Notes under the pieces: model-generated
What the model was told of the DNA's origin: nothing
The model's database searches: none
What the model saw: the letters and a program-made list of their open reading frames with translations, nothing else
Position numbers and translations under genes: made by a program
From: Bacteroidales bacterium
GTDB lineage: Bacteria > Bacteroidota > Bacteroidia > Bacteroidales > Muribaculaceae
Length of the DNA: 10,729 bases
Reading direction: 5' to 3'
Assembly (NCBI GenBank): GCA_004554255.1
Contig: SFNC01000063.1
Coordinates: forward strand, 1-10,729
Shown here: piece by piece, positions 1-6,512 of the stretch
How the letters are laid out: the number at the start of each line of letters is the position of its first letter
How positions within the stretch are numbered: position 1 is the stretch's first letter

Positions 1-62
1 GAGAATCGAATATCCGCACAAATCTTGAAAAATCGCCGATTCTGCCAAAATATCCAATTCTC
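1..62. repeat. Imperfect inverted repeat at window start
   Basis: Bases 1-13 (GAGAATCGAATAT) and 50-62 (ATATCCAATTCTC) are complementary at 11 of 13 positions and enclose 36 bases with no obvious further pairing. The left edge is the window edge, so the element may be larger. It could be the end of an intergenic repeat or chance symmetry in AT-rich DNA; no gene is attached to it. Confidence 0.35.
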
Positions 63-122
63 GGGGCTTTAACCAAGGGCGGTTCTGCAACACCCTCCAT
101 TTGGGTAGCGCGTTTCAGATGC

Positions 123-245
123 AACCCCTCCGGGGTTGGCATGAGCGGGTTGGGTTAGCCCCATGTAGCATCGCTTCGCGCTGCAACATGGGGTTATGCA
201 GGTGGAACCCCTCCGGGGTTATGCAGCTACAGCCCCTTCGGGGTT
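123..245. repeat. Cluster of short GC palindromes (AACCCCTCCGGGGTT type)
   Basis: The 15-base palindromic unit AACCCCTCCGGGGTT occurs identically at 123-137 and 206-220. A variant, AGCCCCTTCGGGGTT, lies at 231-245, exactly 25 bases after the second copy. Each unit can form a five- to six-bp stem. The flank GGGGTTATGCAG is also repeated, at 190-201 and 215-226. The cluster sits in the gene-free stretch 1-390, more than 100 bases upstream of the promoter of the first gene, and resembles REP/BIME-like intergenic repeats. Its role (mRNA end, nucleoid protein site or passive repeat) cannot be told from this copy. Confidence 0.75.
156..196. repeat. Long hairpin inside the palindrome cluster
   Basis: CCCCATGT (159-166) pairs perfectly with ACATGGGG (186-193). 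The stem extends outward through a G-T pair and two A-T pairs to 156/196, and inward by partial pairing around GCTTCGC (173-179). It lies between two AACCCCTCCGGGGTT units and ends in the same GGGGTTATGCAG flank, so it looks like a longer member of the same repeat family. No U-run follows on either strand, so it is not a classical intrinsic terminator. Confidence 0.65.
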
Positions 246-326
246 ACGCACTTTATCGTCACAGCCGCATAGCCGGCGCTATAGCCATGCGCCACACTCT
301 CCCCGCGCATGTTTTTTTGCGATGGG

Positions 327-358
327 TTTGGTTTTCTCGGGGAAATGGCGTATCTTTG
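327..358 (+). promoter_or_regulatory. Bacteroidota-type promoter of the SusE/F-GH66 operon
   Basis: TTTG at 327-330 and TATCTTTG at 351-358 are separated by 20 bases, matching the Bacteroidota consensus TTTG-N19-21-TAnnTTTG. Transcription would begin around 363-366, leaving a leader of about 25 bases before the ATG at 391. This is the best promoter in the window and probably drives all three genes to 5529, because no other promoter or terminator is evident between them. Confidence 0.75.
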
Positions 359-390
359 TTATTATTTTATTATTTAGCAAATCATAATCA

Positions 391-1764
391 ATGAGAAACA
401 GTGTTAAGGCCATGTTTTTGGCAGTGCTGCTGTCGGGCTCGGTATGCACGGGCGCGTACGGCGATGTCGGCCTGGTGGGCGATGCTTGCGAGGCGGGCTG
501 GAACCGTGACATTCCGGAGCTTTTCGACGATGCCGGAAATGGCATCTGGACGTGGGAAGGCTTTCTGACCGGAGGCAAGGAATTCAAGTTTATAGGCAAT
601 GTAGGGACGTGGGACGCATGGGTGCCGGAAGCTGCCGGTACGGTGGTCAGCGGCTCGTGCGTGCATAAGCTTAACTACTATACCGCAAAAAATGGCGTGG
701 CAGACAATAAGTTCCGTCTCGCCGCCGACGCATACGTGCGCATAACGGTAAACACGAACGAGCACACGGCGCGGTTCGAGTATCCGTACTTTTATCTGTG
801 CGGGGCGGCAACCCGTAACGGCTGGGACAACGCCAATGCCGAGCCGGTATTCGGGATGGAGTGGACGGGCATGCTGTATGGCAGTGCCAATGAGGTCCGC
901 GACTTCAAGATTCTGCAGGAGCGGGGCAAATGGAACCCGTGCTGGAATGCCGCAGCACCCAATGAGGAGCTTACGGACGGCGACCATGTAATCCGCTACA
1001 ACACAGGCAGCAACGGCGTGGCCGACCACAAGTTCCGCGTAACAGCGTCGGGTCTTTATACTCTCAAGATAACATTCTCCGAGAGTGGCGACCGCCTCAG
1101 CGTCAGCCGTGCCACCGCTCCCGACCTGCGCGGTGCCTTCAGGGCCAATCCCGGACTGATGATGGTTGCCTACGACCATAACGCCTCGCAGGCATGGTTC
1201 GGGCGCATCCCTCAGCAGCTGTATATCGGTACCGGTGCCTCCGACAGCAAGGAACTGCCACGCATCGGCGAGGGCGACTTCGAGGGCGAGGTGCAGCTGG
1301 AGCCGGGACGCTATCACCTTAGCGGAAACCTGCGCGACTGGTCGGCCGGTTGCTTCAGCCCCGTCGGCGATGTGCCGCTGAACGGCGGTAGCACGGAGGC
1401 TATTGTGCCGTACGACAATGACGGCGGGTATTTCGTTGTCGCTCAGGAAGGCAGGTATTTCATCAAGGCACACCTCGCCAACGCCTCAGAGTGGGGCGGA
1501 GTGCTTTATCCCGGCACGCCGAGAGTGTCCGGAGTACTCAAGCAGACAAATGGCATTGACGCTGTCGGCACAGACGCGGACGGCCATAACGCAACAGTGT
1601 CCGCGGCAAACGGCGTGATAACGGTAACAGGGCACGGCAATGCACCCGTGGCGGTGTACAATATCGCCGGAGTGAAGTTGGGCAGCACCCCGCAGACGCG
1701 TGTGGCTCCCGGTGTGTATATCGTCGCCGTGGGTGACAAGTTGACAAAGATAGCCGTAAAATGA
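391..1764 (+). CDS. Secreted SusE/SusF-like glycan-binding protein with T9SS-like C-terminal domain
   Basis: The 457-residue product begins with a signal peptide (basic n-region, hydrophobic core 8-18, likely cleavage AYG|D after residue 24). No convincing lipobox is present, unlike classical SusE and SusF, which are lipoproteins. Two repeats of about 110 residues follow (about 25-135 and 136-243). Each holds a Trp-Thr/Trp-rich strand region and a matching NGVAD-x-KFR motif (residues 101-109 and 208-216), as in the outer-membrane starch-binding modules of SusE/SusF. A third beta-rich, more divergent module spans about 245-388. Residues 395-457 (VYNIAGVKL, then APGVYIV, ending KIAVK) resemble a T9SS type A sorting domain. 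It probably binds a glucan at the cell surface in partnership with the GH66 enzyme encoded 13 bases downstream. The start follows the promoter at 327-358. Family and location are inferred from motifs; the ligand is unknown. Confidence 0.75.
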   Translation: MRNSVKAMFLAVLLSGSVCTGAYGDVGLVGDACEAGWNRDIPELFDDAGNGIWTWEGFLTGGKEFKFIGNVGTWDAWVPEAAGTVVSGSCVHKLNYYTAKNGVADNKFRLAADAYVRITVNTNEHTARFEYPYFYLCGAATRNGWDNANAEPVFGMEWTGMLYGSANEVRDFKILQERGKWNPCWNAAAPNEELTDGDHVIRYNTGSNGVADHKFRVTASGLYTLKITFSESGDRLSVSRATAPDLRGAFRANPGLMMVAYDHNASQAWFGRIPQQLYIGTGASDSKELPRIGEGDFEGEVQLEPGRYHLSGNLRDWSAGCFSPVGDVPLNGGSTEAIVPYDNDGGYFVVAQEGRYFIKAHLANASEWGGVLYPGTPRVSGVLKQTNGIDAVGTDADGHNATVSAANGVITVTGHGNAPVAVYNIAGVKLGSTPQTRVAPGVYIVAVGDKLTKIAVK

Positions 1765-1777
1765 CGTTTGTAAACCA

Positions 1778-4474
1778 ATGATTATGAGTATTTTCAAGAG
1801 ACTTACACTTATATTTGCGGCGGTAATGGCAATGGTCCCCGCGGCAAACGCAGATTTATATATATGTGGCGAGAACTGGGGCTGGAACGCCAATAATTTC
1901 CCCGCCATGCAGAAGATGGACACCGACGAGGAGGAGTACGTCTGGAACGGCTGGCTCAATCCCGGCGAGGTGAAGTTCCTGTTCGACAAGGCATCGTGGA
2001 CACCCGGCCTTGTGTGCTCCGAGGGCTATCAGAACGGCATAACACTCGGTCGTGCCTATGGCCTCACAGACTTTAACGGCGATAACTCACGCGACTATAA
2101 GTTCCGCGTAAACGAGGGCGGCTACTACGACGTGCACGTGAATCTGTCGCGGCGCACGGTGGTGTTTTCGCACAGCCTGCTGTTCATCGGCCATAGCCGC
2201 ACCACGGGATTCAATAAGAATCAGGGCATCCGCATGACTCCGGTCGGCGAGGGACGCTTCATGGCCACGGTAGCTTTCGGTAGCGGCACCTCGTATTTCG
2301 GATTCTGCCGCGCATTCGCAAGCGACGGATGGTACGACAACCGCATAGGCCCGTCCGATGCCAAGTATGTGGCGGTGAAAGAGAACGCAACGTTCGGTCT
2401 CGCAGACTTTAACGCCGACAGCCACGACAGCTTTACCACCGACGCCGAGGGCGCATGGACCATCACCGTGGACCTCAACAGCAACAGCGTGTCCTTCCGC
2501 CGCGCAGAAATCAGCGCCATGGGACATGTGAACAACGACAACGGCTGGAGCCCCGTCGCCCTCACCGGCCTCAAGTCCGTGGGCAACGGCATATCCTCGG
2601 GTACAGTCAATGTCTCCGGCCACGGCTACTTCATCCTCACCAAGGGCGGCGGAGACTGGAAAAATGTCAACGCCTCGCGCATCTCGCCTAACGGTGACAG
2701 CTGGGTTGGTGTCTATGGTAACGAGCAGTGGTCGGTACCGACGGACGGTACGGTAACACGCCCCGCGGCAAAGGTAAAGTCGCATGTGTGGATTCATAAT
2801 GCCGACCTGTGGACAGACCGCGCCGTGTACGCCCCTGGTGAGAAGGTGTGGATTCAGTTCGCCAAATTCGCCGACTATCCCGATGCCATGGTGCGCTATC
2901 GCCATCACGCCGACGTCCTCGCCGAGCATCCCCTGCAGCAGGAATGGTGGGAGTGGACGCCGCCCACAGACGACTTCAAGGGATACATGGTGGACGTTTA
3001 CACCCGAGAGGGAGACACCGAGAATATCATAGCGACCATCGGCGTGGACGTCAGCAGCAGCTGGACACGCTTCCCCCGAAACGGATACACGGCATGGTTC
3101 GAGCCCGGCAAGGAGCAGTATATCCCCGGTGACGTGGCGTTCCTTAACCGCCGACATATCAACGTGGTGCAGTTCCAGGACTGGCACTGGCGCCATCACC
3201 GCCCCTACAGCCCGGCAGAGCAGTACACAGACATCTCCAAACGCGCCATCAGCAAGAATGTGGTGCGCACGTTCATAGACACCATGCACGGGTACAACAT
3301 GAAGACGCTCTTCTATAATCTGTGCTATGGCGCTCTGGGTCAGGACGGTGCCGCCGACGACGGTGTCCGCGAGGAGTGGTACATGTTCACTCGCACTGGG
3401 CATGACGGCAAGGACTATCACCCGCTGCTGGACATCGGCTGGAAGAGCAACATCGACCTCACCAACCCCGGAAACGCCGACTGGCAGAACTACATGGCCG
3501 ACAGGGTGGCGGAAGTGTACGCCAACCTCGGCTTTGACGGCTATCAGGTAGACCAGCTGGGCTATCGCGGCACGCACTACGACTACTGGAGCAATGTGGT
3601 GGACGAGCGAGACGGATACGCCCCCTTCCTGCAGAAAATGAAGAGCCGATTCCCCAACAAGTCGCTGATAATGAACGCTGTGGGTGACTTCGGCGGGGAC
3701 CGTATCGCCAAGTCCGGAGCCGTGGACGCATGCTATACCGAGATGTGGAACGGCGAACGCACTTTCCACAAGCTATACTGGAACATCTTCGACAACAACA
3801 ACCGCTCGGGCAACACCCTCAAGACGATTTTCGCTTGCTACATGAACTACGACTTCGGCCGCAAAAACCCCGGCAAGGAATTCAACGCCCCCGGTGTGCT
3901 GCTCACCGACGCATGCATGTTCGCCCTCGGCGGATGCCACCTGGAGCTCGGCACCGGCGGAAATATGCTCTGCAACGAGTACTTCCCCAACACCAACCTC
4001 CGTATCGGCGAGAAACTCATGGATGCCATCACGCATTATTACGACTTTATCACCGCATACGAGAACCTCATCTACGAGTGCAAGCTGTTTGACAACAAGG
4101 TGGAGCGTGATGTGACTATCGCAAGCCCCACCAACAAAATCTCGCAGTGGACATACCGCCAGGGCCCGAGGCCGCGTCGCATAAACATCCTTGCCCGTGA
4201 GGCTGACAGCGGCAAGCGCGTATTCCACCTGCTCAACTTCATGAACGTCAAAGACCTGTCGTGGCGAGACCTAAACGCAGACCGTCCCGAGCCCCCATAC
4301 GTAGACAATATAGAGCTGCACATAGACTCGGATGTCCGCGTAAACAGAGTGTGGGCTGCATCGCCCGACTTTCACGGCGGAGCGCCCGTAGACCTGCAGT
4401 TCACGCAGTCGGGACGTGTGGTGACTCTCAAGGTCCCCAATCTTAAGTACTGGACAATGGTAGTATTTGAATGA
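1778..4474 (+). CDS. Secreted GH66 glycanase (endo-dextranase type) with N-terminal SusE/F-like modules
   Basis: The 898-residue product has a signal peptide (likely cleavage ANA|D after residue 25) and no lipobox. Residues 26-132 and 133-245 look like SusE/F-type modules; the first shares the DYKFRV motif (106-111) with the upstream protein. A further beta-rich stretch covers about 246-330. A GH66-type Ig-like domain (335-427), a catalytic barrel (429-770) and a C-terminal beta domain (800-898) follow. The barrel carries VVQFQDWHWRHH (463-474), GFDGYQVDQLG (585-595), whose D592 aligns with the GH66 nucleophile, and CYTEMWNGE (652-660), whose E655 fits the acid/base. The D-to-E spacing of 63 residues is close to that in characterised dextranases. 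GH66 retaining enzymes cut internal alpha-1,6 links of dextran or make cyclic isomaltooligosaccharides; no large insert like the CBM35 of the cyclising enzymes is seen, so dextranase is favoured. ATG 1784 is an alternative start. Confidence 0.88.
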   Translation: MIMSIFKRLTLIFAAVMAMVPAANADLYICGENWGWNANNFPAMQKMDTDEEEYVWNGWLNPGEVKFLFDKASWTPGLVCSEGYQNGITLGRAYGLTDFNGDNSRDYKFRVNEGGYYDVHVNLSRRTVVFSHSLLFIGHSRTTGFNKNQGIRMTPVGEGRFMATVAFGSGTSYFGFCRAFASDGWYDNRIGPSDAKYVAVKENATFGLADFNADSHDSFTTDAEGAWTITVDLNSNSVSFRRAEISAMGHVNNDNGWSPVALTGLKSVGNGISSGTVNVSGHGYFILTKGGGDWKNVNASRISPNGDSWVGVYGNEQWSVPTDGTVTRPAAKVKSHVWIHNADLWTDRAVYAPGEKVWIQFAKFADYPDAMVRYRHHADVLAEHPLQQEWWEWTPPTDDFKGYMVDVYTREGDTENIIATIGVDVSSSWTRFPRNGYTAWFEPGKEQYIPGDVAFLNRRHINVVQFQDWHWRHHRPYSPAEQYTDISKRAISKNVVRTFIDTMHGYNMKTLFYNLCYGALGQDGAADDGVREEWYMFTRTGHDGKDYHPLLDIGWKSNIDLTNPGNADWQNYMADRVAEVYANLGFDGYQVDQLGYRGTHYDYWSNVVDERDGYAPFLQKMKSRFPNKSLIMNAVGDFGGDRIAKSGAVDACYTEMWNGERTFHKLYWNIFDNNNRSGNTLKTIFACYMNYDFGRKNPGKEFNAPGVLLTDACMFALGGCHLELGTGGNMLCNEYFPNTNLRIGEKLMDAITHYYDFITAYENLIYECKLFDNKVERDVTIASPTNKISQWTYRQGPRPRRINILAREADSGKRVFHLLNFMNVKDLSWRDLNADRPEPPYVDNIELHIDSDVRVNRVWAASPDFHGGAPVDLQFTQSGRVVTLKVPNLKYWTMVVFE

Positions 4475-4497
4475 TAATCGACAAAATAAACAACACA

Positions 4498-5529
4498 ATG
4501 AATTACAGAAAATTATTTGCAGCAGGCACAGCCGTGCTCGCTGTATCGGCGGCAATGGCCGGAACATACAAGGTGCTGGTACCGCTCAGTGACGACGAGG
4601 AAGGCGCAATGGCATACCTCAGCAACTATGACACCGGCGAGAACATCGACTCTGTGCTGGTAGCGGACAACAAGGCCGTGTTCACCGGCAAACTGGACAA
4701 GGCCATCGCCGCACGTTTGATGCTGGACGGCAAGCGCACCGGCGTGTTCTTCGTGGAACCGGACGCCGAGGTAGTCCTGGATGTCAAGACAAACGAGGCC
4801 AAAGGCGGTGCCCTGAATGCCGCCAATGCCGGTTTCGCCGCCAAGGAACGCGAACTCGTCGCAGCCTTCCGTGCAACTACCGACGAGGCAACCCAAAAGG
4901 CCATATACGAAAAATACATGTCCCTCAGCGACAGCATGATGCGCGCAAACCTGGATAATGTACTGGGCCTGAACATCTTCCTCGGCCAGGCTTACGAGAT
5001 GGAGCCCGCGCAGTTCGATGCCTTCCTGGAGCAGAACCCCTCGTTCAAGGAGTCAAAGCGCGTGCAGTCAATCATCCGCAACAACGAGGCTCTTAAAGCC
5101 ACTCAGGTAGGCTCTATGTTCGTGGACACAGAGGTGACATACGAGGGCAAGACCCACAAACTCAGCGATATAGTAGGCAAAGGCTCGCCCGTCCTCGTTG
5201 ACTTCTGGGCATCATGGTGCGGCCCCTGCCGTCGCGAAATGCCTAACCTCAAGGAGATTTACGCCGCCTACAAGGACAAGGGCCTCAAGGTGCTGGGAAT
5301 GGCCGTATGGGACAAGCCCGAGGACACCAAACGTGCCGTGACAGAGATGGAACTGCCCTGGGAAATATGGTACAATGGTCAGCGCGAGAACACTGATGCG
5401 TACGGAATCCTCGGTATCCCCACGATAATCCTCTTCGACGGCGACGGCAAGATTGTCAGCCGCGGTCTGCACGGCGAGGACCTCCGTGCCGCTGTGGACG
5501 CTTACATGTCAGCCGCAAAACCCAATTGA
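4498..5529 (+). CDS. Periplasmic TlpA-like thiol-disulfide oxidoreductase with DUF4369-like N-terminal domain
   Basis: The 343-residue product has a compact signal peptide starting MNYRKLF (likely cleavage AMA|G after residue 21). A beta-rich domain of DUF4369 type (about 23-110) and a helical linker follow. A thioredoxin fold occupies about 205-340, with the WCGPC active site (Cys241, Cys244) and the cis-proline in GIPT (Pro308). Such proteins reduce or shuffle disulfides in the periplasm of Bacteroidota. An in-frame ATG at 4471 overlaps the GH66 stop (ATGA) and would add nine residues, but the start at 4498 gives the more typical signal peptide and an A-rich upstream region. The gap to the GH66 gene is 23 bases, which suggests one transcript. 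Why a redox protein rides with a dextranase is unclear; both upstream proteins contain cysteines that might be clients. Confidence 0.88.
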   Translation: MNYRKLFAAGTAVLAVSAAMAGTYKVLVPLSDDEEGAMAYLSNYDTGENIDSVLVADNKAVFTGKLDKAIAARLMLDGKRTGVFFVEPDAEVVLDVKTNEAKGGALNAANAGFAAKERELVAAFRATTDEATQKAIYEKYMSLSDSMMRANLDNVLGLNIFLGQAYEMEPAQFDAFLEQNPSFKESKRVQSIIRNNEALKATQVGSMFVDTEVTYEGKTHKLSDIVGKGSPVLVDFWASWCGPCRREMPNLKEIYAAYKDKGLKVLGMAVWDKPEDTKRAVTEMELPWEIWYNGQRENTDAYGILGIPTIILFDGDGKIVSRGLHGEDLRAAVDAYMSAAKPN

Positions 5530-5905
5530 CAACCGGCGCTCCTGTCAGCAAAGCCGTGACAATGCCGGCACTGTCCGCAACAAAGTCAAACATGTCCTTG
5601 CTTCGGCCATTGCTCATGGCGCCCTGAGCCCATTCGTCAGCATAGGCAAAAGCAATCATAACAATCCCAAGAACCACATAGAACGTCGGCGTCAATCGTC
5701 GGCGTTCCGGTTTTTTAGCCCTCAGCACGTCAAAGATTATAGCGCCGGTGAGCCCTCCGAACATTATAAAGTGAATGACTTTGTCGATGTGCGGAATAAG
5801 CGCCAGGTCCCCCACATCCGGAACCGGGTCGGAGGATAACGTGAGCCACAGAACGGCGGCAAGGGTAAGCGCAGAGGGCCAGTAGGCAGCGATTAAACGT
5901 TTCAA
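5456..5905 (-). CDS. VanZ-like integral membrane protein
   Basis: The 149-residue form has four likely membrane segments (about 9-24, 43-61, 72-90 and 109-128) and the VanZ-family polar motifs: DKVIHF (41-46), DEW (90-92), R101 with D104 and D107, and ADSAG (110-114). VanZ proteins are small membrane proteins of mostly unknown function; the founding member gives low-level teicoplanin resistance. I chose TTG 5905 (reading MKRLIAAYWPSAL). The only upstream in-frame ATG, at 6004, would add 33 poorly membrane-compatible residues and would translate through a terminator hairpin (5948-5981) and a dispersed repeat. The 3' end overlaps the convergent thioredoxin gene by 74 bases. No promoter consensus was found upstream, so expression may depend on an unusual promoter or on read-through. 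Confidence 0.8.
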   Translation of the reverse strand: MKRLIAAYWPSALTLAAVLWLTLSSDPVPDVGDLALIPHIDKVIHFIMFGGLTGAIIFDVLRAKKPERRRLTPTFYVVLGIVMIAFAYADEWAQGAMSNGRSKDMFDFVADSAGIVTALLTGAPVVNWVLRLTCKRPQRHGGPRRADRG

Positions 5906-5947
5906 GGCAGTGGTGGTATAATGTTGCGGTGGAGGTAATATAGCATG

Positions 5948-5981
5948 AAAAACGGGAGCCGCATGGTGGCGAGACTCCCGT
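5948..5981 (-). terminator. Intrinsic terminator of the DUF2582-type gene
   Basis: On the minus strand ACGGGAG (5981-5975) pairs perfectly with CTCCCGT (5958-5952) around a 16-base loop and runs directly into five T residues (5952-5948). It lies 75 bases past the stop of the small winged-helix gene and before the VanZ-like gene, so it should separate the two transcripts. Confidence 0.7.
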
Positions 5982-5990
5982 CTGCTGTAA

Positions 5991-6022
5991 GACCCCGTTA
6001 ACAAATATTGGGGAACGGGGCC
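5991..6022 (-). repeat. Dispersed GC-stem repeat, copy 1
   Basis: The 25 bases 5996-6020 are identical, on the opposite strand, to 10450-10474. CCCCGTT (5993-5999) and AACGGGG (6014-6020) form a perfect 7-bp stem around a 14-base AT-rich loop. It lies 35 bases downstream of the DUF2582-type stop and upstream of that gene's terminator. Its orientation relative to the preceding gene is the same as in the other copy. A 25-base perfect match 4.4 kb away cannot be chance; it marks a repeat family likely present elsewhere in the genome. Confidence 0.85.
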
Positions 6023-6055
6023 TAGTTTCAGTATACGTTTTTAATTCCGGGACTA

Positions 6056-6274
6056 TTACTTGCCCTGAACAAGTGAGAGAATCAGCTCTTTGGGGTCTTT
6101 GTCATCGGCCTGGATGTTGATCTTGTCTTCGCGGGCAAGCCAGCCGATAGCGGCAAACATCTCTTTCTCTTTCAGTTTGGTGACTTTTTTGAGCTGTTTA
6201 AGGCCCATGGCCTGTGCATCATTCAAGGCATTCCATACCAGTCCGGCGTTCATGCCGATAGTGTCTGTGTTCAT
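6056..6274 (-). CDS. Small winged helix-turn-helix protein, DUF2582 type
   Basis: The 72-residue protein begins MNTDTIGMNAGLVWNAL and has the pattern of the Bacteroidota winged-helix family annotated as DUF2582 (PF10771). A helix (about 9-22) is followed by the LKQLKKVTKL segment (25-34), a helix with MFAAIGWLARE (39-49) that fits the recognition region, and a short wing of KINIQ-x-DDKDPKELILSL (51-68). The family is abundant in Bacteroidales, is presumed to bind nucleic acid, and has no assigned target. It has a -7 box 24 bases upstream and its own terminator, so it is probably a monocistronic unit. Nothing in the sequence identifies its regulon. Confidence 0.82.
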   Translation of the reverse strand: MNTDTIGMNAGLVWNALNDAQAMGLKQLKKVTKLKEKEMFAAIGWLAREDKINIQADDKDPKELILSLVQGK

Positions 6275-6298
6275 TGTTAGTTATTTTTTAATGTTAGA

Positions 6299-6306
6299 CA
6301 AAATTA
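6299..6306 (-). promoter_or_regulatory. -7 box of the DUF2582-type gene
   Basis: Read on the minus strand this is TAATTTTG, a match to TAnnTTTG, ending 24 bases before the ATG at 6274. I found no TTTG at the usual spacing further upstream, so the -33 element is weak or absent. Confidence 0.5.
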
Positions 6307-6373
6307 TTTTCCTTGTTAAGGATCCGTCCGCTCTACTAAGCCGGCAAACACCGCGCATCAGTCAGGGAAGGAC

Positions 6374-6387
6374 CCGATACCTATCGG
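6374..6387. promoter_or_regulatory. Dyad CCGATACCTATCGG, possible operator
   Basis: CCGATA and TATCGG are perfect 6-base inverted halves separated by two bases, in the spacer about 70 bases upstream of the DUF2582-type -7 box. The form suits a dimeric regulator or a small hairpin, but there is only one copy in the window and no known consensus was recognised. Confidence 0.3.
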
Positions 6388-6453
6388 AATAATTAAATTG
6401 TAAAATATTGATTTGCAAAGTTATAAAAAATATTTTAAACTTAAATACACTTA

Positions 6454-6483
6454 GCAAACAATTTTATAAATAATTTTGTTTGC
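6454..6483. repeat. AT-rich palindrome after the LMW-PTP gene
   Basis: GCAAACAA (6454-6461) pairs perfectly with TTGTTTGC (6476-6483), with a further TTAT/ATAA match inside after two mismatches. It lies 30 bases past the stop of the phosphatase gene and is followed on the minus strand by an A/T-rich stretch. It may end that transcript, although it lacks a GC-rich stem. TAATTTTG at 6471-6478 on the plus strand also mimics a -7 box, but no plus-strand gene follows it. Confidence 0.4.
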
Positions 6484-6512
6484 ACGCGATAATGGAACTA
6501 TACGGCTATGGC

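Noticed and set aside
123..245. CRISPR array
   Set aside because: The units are short palindromes with unequal spacers and shared flanks, and there are no cas genes; they fit intergenic palindromic repeats.
388..1473. 361-codon minus-strand frame opposite the SusE/F-like gene
   Set aside because: It overlaps a gene with signal peptide, repeated modules and a consensus promoter; its own sequence shows no family features.
2087..3769. 560-codon open frame on the minus strand opposite the GH66 gene
   Set aside because: It is fully antisense to a well-supported enzyme, has no recognisable domain, and is explained by the GC-rich codon pattern of the real gene.
5453..5839. 128-codon plus-strand frame over the VanZ-like gene
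   Set aside because: It is antisense to the transmembrane gene, and its low-complexity basic composition is a shadow of that gene.
6471..6478. TAATTTTG on the plus strand as a promoter
   Set aside because: It is inside an AT-rich palindrome, lacks a -33 element, and no plus-strand gene follows before the minus-strand phosphatase gene.
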